Shown one piece after another: positions 49,564 through 61,087 of a stretch of DNA of 64,000 bases. A program made the translations under genes and the position numbers. The stretch comes from Solenopsis invicta (taxonomy: Eukaryota; Arthropoda; Insecta; Hymenoptera; Formicidae). Below the pieces are notes generated by a model. That model was given only the letters and a program-made list of their open reading frames with translations, was not told the origin of the DNA and made no database searches. Within the stretch, counting starts at the first letter, position 1; every line of letters starts with the position of its first letter. The stretch is taken from the NCBI RefSeq assembly GCF_016802725.1, contig NC_052665.1, positions 6,324,001 through 6,388,000 of the forward strand. Direction: 5' to 3'.

Positions 49564-50760
49564 TTATAAAAAATGTTCCAAACAACCAACATCTTTCAAA
49601 TGCAGCAACATATCAGCTAATATCTTAGATACTTCATCTCCGCCTTGATATTTGATAAATTTATGAAATTCCGTTGTTTCCAAGTATATCACTTGTTCTA
49701 TTTCGTAGTATCCCAATTCTTTTGCCAAGAAGAAAGATGCGATAACAAAACCGAAAAGAGCACCCCTCTTGTAATCATCCAATAAAGCGTTGTATGAGTA
49801 TTTTTTGACATCCCAAACGCCAGCCTTCTCTAAATACTCTTTCAAAGCATTGTGATAAGTTTGCATTATCTCAGAGAACTTGTTTTTTATTTCATTGGAA
49901 AAACACAAACAAAGATATGTAGAAAGGTCGACAACAGGATTTAAGTATCCAATAAGTGCAAAGTCGATTAGCATCGCATGTTGTTGTCCATCATCTTCCT
50001 TCTTGAAAAGAATGTTATTCAATGTAAAATCACCGTGACACAGTGTGGCTAAAGGCTCTAGCGGTTTAATCGTCTCCAACATCACTCTGTCGAATGCATT
50101 CAAGAGAACAGCTTCTATTTTGTCGCAGAAAGTTACATCATAACCATGATTGCGAAGATATTCCACTACTCGCGTTGCCTGAGAATTAACAAGTAACCTA
50201 AACTCTTCATTTGTCTTGCCAAACCTAGCTTCTTGAAACTGTTTCATGATATCAAAAAATTTGTCCTTTTGTAGTTCCTTCATGACGTATCCTTTGCCGT
50301 GGAATCGTCCCAATTCGCGCACAGCTGCCAACGTGTACTCCATAGGAACATCGGTCTTGCATGGACAAAGACAATATCCTCGTTTATTGAGGTTTTCCAA
50401 AGCGATTATCGAGTCAGTGGGTGGCCTTTCGTCAGCGTAGAAACATCTCGGAAAGTTCTCATCCGGTTGGGCATACGTACGATAAAACAAAATTTCGTTA
50501 CGAAATTGTAAGTCACAGTTGGTTCTTTGTCTCTGTTGCTCCTCCTGTATAGGTCTCTTCAGTATCATGTACCATTCTTCATTCTGACTCGTCATTCTAT
50601 TTTTAAACTTCACGCACGCGTAATACATAGTGGACATATAAAGTTCGCCGTCTGGCTTGGTTATCTCGTATCGAGCTTCATCGATGTTTGGCCCGAAACT
50701 CTCCATAATTTTTGACATCACATTTTTTATCCATCTCTGGACATCTTCACTGTGAGACAT
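49564..50760 (-). CDS. CHK kinase-like (EcKL) protein, copy 5
   Basis: 398 residues from the chosen start. Kinase motifs: Lys68 in ILKR, Glu89 in FRNEILFY, CHGDFTLNN (HGD 242-244, Asn249) and LIDF (Asp265). It is the most diverged of the five in the C-terminal lobe (for example RYST replaced by GYLN) but keeps the shared KILADMLLHLKD end. The frame stays open for 26 more codons upstream to a Met at 50838, but that codon falls at about +2 of a predicted TCAGT initiator (50837-50841), so MSHSEDV, which aligns with MSHDEH/MSHNEH of copies 1-2 and has gactaaaaATG context, is preferred. Single exon. It is separated from copy 4 by 2.6 kb containing transposon debris. Substrate unknown. Confidence 0.92.
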   Translation of the reverse strand: MSHSEDVQRWIKNVMSKIMESFGPNIDEARYEITKPDGELYMSTMYYACVKFKNRMTSQNEEWYMILKRPIQEEQQRQRTNCDLQFRNEILFYRTYAQPDENFPRCFYADERPPTDSIIALENLNKRGYCLCPCKTDVPMEYTLAAVRELGRFHGKGYVMKELQKDKFFDIMKQFQEARFGKTNEEFRLLVNSQATRVVEYLRNHGYDVTFCDKIEAVLLNAFDRVMLETIKPLEPLATLCHGDFTLNNILFKKEDDGQQHAMLIDFALIGYLNPVVDLSTYLCLCFSNEIKNKFSEIMQTYHNALKEYLEKAGVWDVKKYSYNALLDDYKRGALFGFVIASFFLAKELGYYEIEQVIYLETTEFHKFIKYQGGDEVSKILADMLLHLKDVGCLEHFL

Positions 50761-50836
50761 TTTTAGTCGAGCAGTGTTTGTTCGATATACTTGTCGAGTA
50801 TGTTTGTGATGTACACCGCGCGAGTGACGGACGCTC

Positions 50837-50872
50837 ACTGAGTCAATCTGCAGCTGATTCTCGTATTATTAA
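50837..50872 (-). promoter_or_regulatory. Possible core promoter of kinase copy 5
   Basis: TCAGT initiator at 50841-50837 (+1 at 50839) with TTAATAATAC (50872-50863), whose TAATAC begins at -29. The leader to the preferred ATG would be 78 nt. A stronger TATATAA lies farther upstream (50906-50915) but has no initiator at the right distance. Confidence 0.3.
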
Positions 50873-51035
50873 CGATCTTCAAGCAAAAAGAGCTAATCTC
50901 ACCTTGTTATATAACGATTCAATTCGATTACACGTTATTGCATAAGTACGCTCTACATCAGTGCTGTCAGCTAGTTGCAACTTTCGGCCGGATTTTTCGA
51001 CGCACGCCTATTGCTTCCCTCCCACCGCTCGCGCC

Positions 51036-51299
51036 TAGAGTCCCTTGAAGTAGAGAGTCTGGACGTCTCGGGGTTCCACGTGATTGGATGTACGTGATTG
51101 TGCATCTAATTGTAAAATGGCAGCACCAATACGGATCCCTGTTTAATCTTCTTTAGCCAATGCGATAACAGCATACAACACGTTCAAGTGCACACAATGA
51201 TAAACATACACACACATAAAGCTCACATACATACATTGACATATTCATCACCGACATTTTAGGGGCAGATGTCCAGACTCTCTACTTCTAGGGACTCTA
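51036..51299. mobile_element. 264-bp hAT-like MITE with 8-bp target duplication
   Basis: Inverted ends of about 29 bp, TAGAGTCCCTTGAAGTAGAG on the left and TAGAGTCCCTAGAAGTAGAG on the right, differ at one base in the first 20. They are flanked by a perfect 8-bp direct repeat CTCGCGCC (51028-51035, 51300-51307). An 8-bp duplication and a TAGAG start fit the hAT superfamily. The ends are nearly identical, suggesting a fairly recent insertion. Confidence 0.8.
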
Positions 51300-51540
51300 C
51301 TCGCGCCTTAGCAAGGGCGCCGCCGGACGGCAAACCTAAGGAGCGCTACACATCTTCTCAGGACCGTGCGTAATACAAAAGTTATATGATCATGAGTCAT
51401 AAAACAGTCTAATTATTTAATGTCTAATAATTCTACAAAAGTTATTGAAATTTTTTTTTTTTTTGATATTTTAATAATTACATTTAAGTAATATTTTATT
51501 ATTACATAATTAAATAATTATTATTTTACTATTATTATAG

Positions 51541-51583
51541 ATACACATTTAATTTCATAGAGTCTATGAAATTAAATGTGTAT
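51541..51583. repeat. 43-bp near-perfect palindrome (21-bp arms, 1-nt centre)
   Basis: The left arm atacacatttaatttcatag plus a mirrors exactly onto 51563-51583 around a single G (51562). It sits in AT-rich DNA upstream of kinase copy 5 and could extrude a cruciform or be a transposon-end junction. Confidence 0.9.
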
Positions 51584-53391
51584 ATCATATGTGTGTATTT
51601 ACATATATATAATATATATAACATGTATATAATAAAATAATTAGAATAAATTAAATATGTAATACATATTTATAAATATAAACTAATCGTTTGATTTAAT
51701 TTCTGATATATTTTTGAGTACCACCTTCTGCAATTGTATTGGGAAACTATTATACTTGTAAACTTATAATTGCGCCTAAGAAAATTAATTTCGATGAAAT
51801 TTAATAAGTGTTGAAAAAAAAATCAAAGATAATATAACGTAATAAAGTACAATAAAATTTAATTGTAGTAATGATTATTAATGTAATTGATGATATCAAT
51901 TATCAAATAAGCTTTAAGTTTAAATATTTAGATGAAACACATAAAAAAATAGCAAATATTATTTCCAAATATTGACAAAAGAAGATTTATTTGTTTATTT
52001 TACTATTAAAAATTAAGAATGTGTAAATAAATGATGAATATATAGGAAAGGATAGGATATCCTTATCTTTTTTGCTTCGATTTTGTTTTTGATTATCATG
52101 TTCAGAAATTTTTGAATCGCACTATTTGGGTGATGGGTTATATGAATAACGGATCTACCTTTCACTGTACGGTACTGGACCATCTCGATGAGATATCCAC
52201 TGTAGAATTACGTAACCAAGCAAAGTCCGTTTACCTTGAACGTCATTGTAAAGTGTAGTCTGTACACAAACGCACGTCTATATGTATTACATTGTAATTT
52301 ACGCCTCATATTTGTGGATAACCGATTATATAAATTCTTACTTCCCACAGCATAAATGCATATTATACTTTCCGCTAAATGTTGTCTGTAAATTTCACAG
52401 TTAAATCACAATAAAAGTATCTGTTGCATGAAAAATTTTTTTACGAAAAAATTTCTTATTTCTTCCTAGAGAAAAGAAATAAGAGACCAAGAAGATAGTT
52501 TAAATAATTTTTTGGCAATTTATAATAATAGACCTTATTAGATAAATCAGTACGAAAATATTCTTGCGTAATATGACGTAACGTGTTTTATCGTTATTTA
52601 TAAGGATTTAAATTAGATCATGAATACAAGAATAAAAAAAATCTTTTTATTGTGTACTAACGGAACGAATTGAGTTCTGTGCCTGAGAAAGTTGACGTTT
52701 TTCCGGTCCGGTAAAGTACGTCCCGATGGTGCTGCTGTCGAATAAAAATAGCATTAGCATTCTCTACTTAGAAGAGATATTCTGTGTTGTTCTTCTGAGA
52801 GAAAAATTTAAAAAATAATCGCGGTTGACGTTTTCAAGTAGCTGCTTGAAAGTTAAATATGTAAAGCTTATATTATCACTTCACAAACGTCAACTATAAC
52901 GAGATCAGTGAAAAGTTATGAAATTCAAATGCCCCTTATATTCAATTGTTTGCTATAATTGATAAGAAAAATAATGAATAAATTTAGCGGTAAGAGTCTA
53001 AATAATATTTACTGAGAATATCATGAATACATGAGACGAAGCAGAAATGCAAGCATAAAATGATCATACAATGTAAGACTTGAATCTACATACATGATTT
53101 TGTGAAGCGTATTAAAATTCTCTCTCAATAATGCAATTTCAGTAGAAAATTTATTTCGCAGCGCGATAAAAGAACATTAAAGCCTCATACCCCAAAAACG
53201 TTCGTACCTTCGTTCTACATTGCGAAAGTACGAGTCCATTCTGTAGCTTCTAGCACCTCCTCGCTCCCTGTCTTCCTCCCAGGGTGAGTTAGACAGGTTT
53301 TGGATTGGCTGACAGAAAAACGTCTCTTGCGATTTTTCCAAGTAAAGGGATTTTGCATAATTACTGGTAATGTTGTATTTAAGTGGCTAGT

Positions 53392-53425
53392 TCAGTTAAC
53401 GGTGAAGAGAGGCAATTTAAAGTCA
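53392..53425 (+). promoter_or_regulatory. Inr/DPE promoter-like pair, plus strand
   Basis: TCAGTT (53392-53397, +1 at 53394) and AGTCA at exactly +28 to +32 (53421-53425) match the arthropod initiator and the RGWYV downstream element at the required spacing. No TATA. No coding exon follows recognisably. Confidence 0.3.
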
Positions 53426-55627
53426 TGATGTTGTCTAAATAGTGTATCTAAATAGTGTATCGCGTAATAGTTTTAACGAGAAAGAACTTTGAGTTAGTGC
53501 TAGTGAAAACTTTCGTTTTGCGTCGTGTTGTTAAATTTTAATATCAGCGTACATTATATCTGTTTTTGTAGAGGATTTCATCCGTATATTTCATGTGGCT
53601 TATAAATATTGTAGCAGTTTTACGAATAATATTTTATGCTTTCTCTCTCTTTTTTTGCTTATATTAAAATGCGTTAATATTAAATGTTGATTAATTTAAA
53701 GTTAGGGTGAAAAAATAATGCGTTACTTGCCGTTATGACTACTCTTTCTACAATAAGCGATTAGTAATGAATCAGAAGTTAGGATCGAGTTACAAATCAG
53801 TACCTACATGCTTAAATCATATTGAAATTAACTAAAACCACTACTGTAGATTTTGTGCTAATCAAATATCGACAGTTGGATGTCACTCTAAAAAAGAGGC
53901 CATCAAAGTTTTGTGAGAAAGTAACAAAAAAAGTAACTAGCTTCTAAGTAACGCGTTTTATAAAGTAACATTCTCAATCTTGCTTAAAGTTTTCGGACTT
54001 ACAGCGAGATTTACACATTTTTTTGTATCTTACTTGCTGTAGATTTTTTCTATCGTTTACTATTATATATTTCAAGGAGTTTCTTATTTTGCTCGGATTG
54101 TTTATATTAGTTGTAAATCAATTGCGAAGTTATTTTGATTTTGTACATACGAGATATCAGTTAAAGAACTGCAATTAAAGTTTAATTGCAATAATATGTA
54201 AAGACTTGCGTCATAAATCAACCGATATTATTAGAGAATTATCTTATCTATACACGTATCAGCTGTATCAGCTGGAATAATAACGTTTTCATCAAAGAAG
54301 AGATAAGAGCATCATATCGTGCGTATTCGTTCTACGTTTCGTTAAACGATGATGATTCATTCTGCACGATAGTTCTTGGCTGCGTGATATTCAGAAGAGC
54401 CCATCGTCTCTCAGCGGAATACATAATTACGGAGTTGGTCGAGAAGCCGGAAAGAAAGAGAGACGTTGGGCGATATTGCCGCCTTCTTTTCCCGAGGCGC
54501 ACAATTCCCTGTCGAAAATTCCACAAAACATAACAATGACTGGCGTTAAGGAGAGGACTGCCGGCTACGCGGGACGAATCGAGTCAGATTAAATTTCCAT
54601 TGCAAATTTCATTCAACGGACTGCTTCATACCTTACTCACACTCTACTTCCCCCTCTCTCTCTCTCTCTCTTTCTCGCTCTCGCGCTCGCTCGTTCTCAA
54701 CAACGACGACGTGACGACAACTCAGCACAGCGTCGTTTCCCGACAAGATGAACGAGGCGACTATAGTATTTACGCGAGAAACGATGAAGCGTTTGTGGGA
54801 TAAGCGTCGAATCGCTAGTGTACATCTAAGCGTCGTTATCTGTTTTCTTTGTCGAAGATTATCACTCTGTCACAAGGCTGTCAGGATTCATCCATGATAT
54901 AGATAACGTCCCGAAATTGCAGCCTGTAATCGACCTTAGCAACCATAAACGAGATAACTGAGATATGGTAAATGCGAGACTAAGTACCAAGTTGTAACTT
55001 GGAAGGCAGCTTTTCTAAGGTTCTCCCAAGCATCACGCGTCACGGATATCTAACGCTGCGCTGCGAACTTCTTGCTGCGAACCAGTGGCGGCAACGAACG
55101 ATAATGAGAGCTTCTTGCATCTAGACGCATCTCTACGTGACTAAGTGCTCGTTAGACTAATGAGCCCTCAAAAATACGCGCTTTCTTGCCTTATCCCAAA
55201 GAGTCAGGCTATTGAATGAAGACTTAATGACGCGTTCACAGGTGGTCTGTTTGTTTCATCGGACGCGGTCTGTCGCTTCGTCGACAGCGTCTGTCGTTCT
55301 CGTAGTCAACAACGGTAAATATAATTTCAAAATTATCATACACGCGATAAAAAGGTAGATAATAAAAAAATTCTATTCATCTACTTATTGTCTTCTTAAT
55401 ATGTTTTCTGCGAAACATGACTGTTATTATCTGTTACACTGATACTTCTTTTTAAACTCTTATCATGCAAACGTATTGTGCAAACTGTAAAGTGCTTTGT
55501 CACGTTCTTGCAACAATTGTCAAGAGAGTGGATCGCGGATCGCGTCGCGCCACATTTGTTGCCTTTCTCCCACGCCAGGTGTTTTTGATACGCTTGGATC
55601 GGATATTCATCTTGCCGACACGCACAG

Positions 55628-55658
55628 AAGGGAAGGGAAGGGAAGGGAAGGGAAGGGG
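55628..55658. repeat. (GGGAA)n microsatellite
   Basis: Five to six copies of gggaa in tandem. Non-coding. Confidence 0.85.
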
Positions 55659-56226
55659 CATGGAACAGAACCGGCGAATTTCGCGCGTTCGTTCCTGTTC
55701 CGTGCAAAACAAATGGCAGCCAATCGCGGCGTTCACGCGCGCATCTCGAAAGTGAAAATTAATCCGATCGGCCGTGCGGGAAATCAATTCCATAATAAAT
55801 CTCCCCCGGGCGGATCGTAAATAATATCCGCACCGTGCACCGCGAGATAGCGCGTTGGCGCAACGGCACGACAAAGAAATATGACACCCCACGGTCAAGC
55901 TTATTTATCGGCGAGACCCGTCCCGAACGGCATGGCTCCGAACCGAGAGCTCTTGCCTCTGCACCTAGCTAGGACATTTTACACACCCGCTGCATCCTCC
56001 ATCGAAAATCCTTGCCTGCCCGCTGCGCACGAGAATTCTCGCACTCCGACGCGCGGGACAATCATAAACCTTTCGAGTTGATTCTCTTGCGACACACTTT
56101 GAACGGTTTTGGTTGGACACTCTGTGTATTCCCTATCGATCGTACTATTTTATCTGGGAAAAAGAGAGAGAGAATGATGTACACCACATTGGGATACTCT
56201 CAAGTCTTTTAAATATATTCACTTCT

Positions 56227-56494
56227 AATTATTAAGCCTATCGAAAAATATCTGAATATACGTGAATCGAAGGAAATTAATAAAATTTTTTTATTAATAA
56301 TTATTTTAGATTTTTTAGAAATCTTTTTTCGTAATACGAGATGAAATAAAAAATATTATTAATTACTAAGCCTATTGAACAATATCTGAATATACGTAAA
56401 TCGAAGGAAATTAATAAAATTCTTTTATTAATAATCATTTCAGATTTTTTAGAAATCTCTTTTCGTAATACGAGATAAAATAAAAAATATTATT
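56227..56494. repeat. 134-bp tandem duplication
   Basis: Copies 56227-56360 and 56361-56494 share nearly all bases (for example gaaggaaattaataaaatt and tttcgtaatacgagat). AT-rich and non-coding; differences are few, so the duplication is fairly recent. Confidence 0.85.
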
Positions 56495-58604
56495 GCCACT
56501 GAAACCAATGTCTAAATCATTGTAACAATAAGTTACACAATGTCGTTTGACAAGTATTACAAATTTGTTACAAATGTCTTCTTTTACATTAGTTTTTGTT
56601 TTATTAGTTATTTCGATCAGCAATTAAAATTAATGCAGTTTATTGACGCAATTGATTTTAATATAATAAAAGCAATCGGTTACATGTTGTACGAGGGATG
56701 TGTACGATTGGTACAGTATCTCGTTGCGCGTTATTTATTACGTTACTCTATTTCTCTCCGTAATTCCCGCAACGTTTGGTTTAAAGTAACGACCATTCCC
56801 GGCGACATTTATTTTCCATTAAGACGTATCTACCTACAAACAATATAAAATCGTTTGTTACTGGTACGGAAGCCGGCGGCGGCGGTGTCGACCATAACAC
56901 ATTAGCCATCAAGCTTACATTCCGCTATCGCGGCAAATTTTACTCCCTTGGCAATTATTCCGTTCCCGCGGCGAATTCTTGGCGGAAGCTATGTGTATGT
57001 TGAACGTACTACGTGCGATGTCTTGCGATCAGTTGGCAAAGCCAAGCTTTAACACGAGAGGGGAGGTGGAGGGAGAGGGGGAGAAGTCCATAATTTCAGT
57101 CTCGGCCAATAATAGGTAAACTTTGCCGCGCTTGTGTAACTCGGACGAGAGGCACAGCCATCGGAATTGCATAGCGGGATCGCTAATGCCGGGGCCAATT
57201 TACTTGGAAGGAGAAAGACAATTTAGGATAGATTCGGGCCTTTGTGCAAGCCTTTCCGCCGTCTCTATACCAGTATCGAGCAAAGTTTCTTACTTGCATG
57301 CCGCGTTTCAAGTTTCGTTCATTCAGAAATTAACGTAATTTGACAATACTACTTATACAGACTAACAAGGTTTCGAAGTGAAGAATCAGTAATTCAAAAC
57401 TTGTAACAGCATAATCTCTAACATTAGTTTATAATAATAATAATTGAATTCGCGCACTCGTGAATTGTTGGGAACGCGGGCGAGTAGTTGGTGATGCACT
57501 GCGTGCTTGAAGCAAAAAACGAAAGGACGGGACTGCAGCTGCTGGTCAATCTACTAGGTGTTTAAGCAAAAGTTGTGAATTTAAATTTTAAAACAGGAGA
57601 GAGACGGCGCGGCGCGGCGTTGTCTACTCGACGACCTCGCCCGGGTAGGTAAGGGTGGGTTTCGGAATAGATTGAAAGATAACTCTACGACTCTATTTCT
57701 CCTCTTCTTGCTTAGCTTTTACTGGCGCTACATCTCGTCCCCGATGTCGCTCGCGCGCCTCTCGCCTATCCAGGGTTGTGTCTCCTTATCCTGTCCGACT
57801 TTCCATCGCCGCAGATATTTTACGAGGTGGCTTCGACTTCGCGGACCGTAAAATCTCGAAATTTAGGAGAGGATTTAGTTGCAAGGACGCGACCCACTAC
57901 TGCACCGGGCCTCGCGCGTGTCTACATACGTCCTTCGCGAAACAGTCGCAAAAGGCGAAAGCATTGCCGCGCTTCTTGATTCGGGGGGATCATGAAGGAG
58001 CGTCGGTGTGATCATCCCGGTAGAATCGAATCGAAACGAAACGAAGCGCGCGCGCGCGCTCACCCTGCGTCTCGACCCGGAGCGGCGGCTCAGAAGCCAG
58101 AGCGTGTAATTCGAAATGCGCCGGGGAATCGCTGATGCGCGCATTCCGCGGCTCGTCAGCCATAACTCGATATTATCCGCAAGCCACGGGATTTAATGGA
58201 CCATCGAGTGAGATAAACGCGCTACAAGTATCACGATTAAACCTGCTATTGCTATCTGACGGCGCGTTAGCGTGTCCGTTAAGCGCCAAGAGGAAGTGCG
58301 CGGATTTACGCTCGTTCTCGCGAGTCAACGCGATAAATTCTCATTTTTGTCGACGACGCAATACAGATGATAAACCGTAGATTAGGAACAAAGACGAGAA
58401 ACAACGGTGAACGATGGCGCGCGAAACGTTATACAATACTTTCTCACTCCTAGTAATTTTCGGTCTTTTCTATTATCTCATTTTCCACTTTGTGTATTAC
58501 CTTGTTAATTCCACACGAAAAAAAAACATTTATTTTTGCGGAAAATGCATTAAATTATTTAATTGGGTTGCGGTTAAAAAAACCCTCCCACTTTAGATTT
58601 ATAC

Positions 58605-58624
58605 AAAAAAAAAAAAAAAAAAAA
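58605..58624. repeat. Poly(A) run of 20
   Basis: A-run of 20. It could be the tail of an old retrocopy, but no recognisable gene or element precedes it. Confidence 0.7.
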
Positions 58625-59989
58625 TTGGATGGTACCTTTATTAAATGATAAGGTATATCCCATGTTTTTAAATAGAATTTGCATTTCTTCTAAATTAAGT
58701 TAAAAGCAAAACGCTGGTCATGGGCGTATGACCGAACGAAAGAAAGGAAATTGAGGAAATGGGACAGATTGCGAGGTCTTGGAAAAGTGGTCAATGGCGT
58801 TGACTCATAATTAAATTAGCTTGAGCCCATTGTACGAGCATGGTCGGCTCTTGTAACCCGTTCGTTCCAAACTTGGCCAATTCTAGCGGCCTTCCGTAAG
58901 AGCTCGAATTTCTTGTCGCCAAATAAAACAGACCCGTCGAAATTGCTCGTAGCCTTTCGCTAAATTTAATAAAGAAACTTGTCGCGCGCGCGCGACTCGC
59001 TACAAGAAAAGTTTCGTTCGTTACATACGCCGCAATCACGATGAAGCGTATTTGTTCCACATACGTACGTAAAAGATAACATTGTATATAATATTAACGT
59101 AGCCCGCGAAGGGAATTCGACGAGTTTATCATTATCATCGTCATTTTTAGATCAGCGCGGAAATAGCGATTGGGAATTGAGTAAAACCGCGCATAAGATT
59201 AAAATCAACACTGACAACTACGAGTGATAACATTTCACCGGTGATTAAAAAGGATATCTCATTATTCTTTGAGAGATGTAACGCGAGACTTTGAAAGCTC
59301 ATTGCTGTTTTATCATTATTATGACAGTTTCGTCTGTGAACGCTAGTCTTTACTAAAGAAAACGTTACGTTGAAACTCTCGCGGACGCTTTCCATTCGTA
59401 TTTGATATTTCTGCCATGGTAACCGGCTTCGACATGTATAATTGATTATCGTTTCTGGAAAGTTTTGTAGCCCGTTCGTTTTATGTCTTTGTTCAATGGC
59501 AGAGCGACAGGATTCTCGCGTGAATATTATCTAACGACGCGGCGACGGGACGGGGCTGATTGCGCGAAGAAGCGCGAAGGGATCGGGGAGTGAAGGAAAA
59601 CGGATTAACGTTGAGTAACACCGTGGAGAATTCGCGATACGAAAGTCGCGGATAAAGTTCTGCAGCGGCCACCCGAGGGGATAACCGGCGACGTTCGGAA
59701 GCGCCTAAAGTGTCGCTGCTAAGAGAAAACGGGCCGGATTATGCGCCCGCCGTCGCCGTCGCGCCGAGATTCAATATTTGCCGCATCAGCCGCGAGCGCG
59801 TCTCCTCGTGTAATCACGGCCTAATCAAGAGCGACGAAATTCGATTATATACTCGCCGAGTTCCTGGCAATAGAGCGTAACTAGCGTATGATAGCGAGGC
59901 TCGGCGGAAACGAGCCGGGCTGGCCCGCTCGACGCTACCAGCCGGTCGGTCACCCTTTTGGGATCGCAGCTGCAACGACAGCCAATTAT

Positions 59990-59992
<3 letters not shown>

Positions 59993-60029
<37 letters not shown>
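59993..60029. repeat. (CT)n microsatellite
   Basis: CT run of about 37 bp in CpG-rich non-coding DNA. Confidence 0.9.
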
Positions 60030-60032
<3 letters not shown>

Positions 60033-60534
60033 CGATCAGGTCGACTGAGATGAATAAGCTGCGCCGCACAAAAGCGTAATAATTCGTAGCGTTAGCTACT
60101 TTCCAAACACCTCGGTTCGTTTAAAGTCCGTTTGAACGAGTTTGACAAATTCGAGGCGGCAATAGAAAGCGTGGCGATGACCGGGTTCATCCTGTACACG
60201 CATGGGTGAGCAAGGTAATTGCAAATTACATTTTTAATTCCGACAAAATTCTGCCTTAAACGTAGGACATTCGCCCTGCGCGAATCATCGTAATTAATTT
60301 CTGCGTGGATTTCTACGTGGGCCTTCTGCAGAAGGCGAACGTGGTTCACGAAGCGAGCAAGTTCTTAAACTTGCGAAAATTAGATGATATCATCTTGAGA
60401 AAATTATTTCCTTGTCGTCGATTCAACGCGGAAGTTGCTGAACCGATAAACAATTCTCGTAACTCCCCGGGGTGTCCGCGACGATGATACTTTGCTACGA
60501 GAAGTTTATTGCCAGCTTACTCGCAGTTCAAAAC

Positions 60535-60561
60535 ACTTAACTCGGATAAACCGAGTTAAGT
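60535..60561. repeat. 11-bp-arm hairpin
   Basis: acttaactcgg, loop ataaa, then ccgagttaagt. Perfect arms in non-coding DNA. Confidence 0.7.
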
Positions 60562-61054
60562 ATAAATATTTGCGCCATTAATCGATCGATTTTCTCAACG
60601 CTCTTTTTCTTCTTCTTTTCTCGCATTAATATATCCGATAACGTTCGATTAGACGAGCGATATAGAATGGTAAAAATAAAAACTTGAATTTCCTATTGAA
60701 CTATTTCGTACACGTGACGTAAAATTTTACATATTCTCCTGTTTGTAAACTATAAGATAATTGTATTAAGATAATTGTATATCAGACAACTGCCCAAACT
60801 TTATTAGTGTTTTTCGAAACGGAGAAAATTATTTATATTGCTGTTCTGTTCAACGATTCATTTATCGTCGGTATTGCAATGCATTTAGCGAAGTTTAATT
60901 GAATAAAGCGAACTAGCTTTCGTCAGAAGAAGTGCATTACGCGATGCACACGCCATTTTCCTTTGTCCGTTGCGCGCTATTATTGCGGTGTCGCAATGGA
61001 AACATCTTTGCAGTATAAAAATGATGACAAAGAGATTTTCTTATTTTTTGTTTT

Positions 61055-61060
<6 letters not shown>

Positions 61061-61087
<27 letters not shown>
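61061..61087. repeat. (GA)n microsatellite
   Basis: GA run of about 27 bp, about 1 kb upstream of the Dpr exon. A (TTA)n run lies at about 61540-61575. Confidence 0.9.

Noticed and set aside
50761..50838. 26-residue N-terminal extension of kinase copy 5
   Set aside because: No homology to the other copies, and its Met falls at the predicted transcription start.
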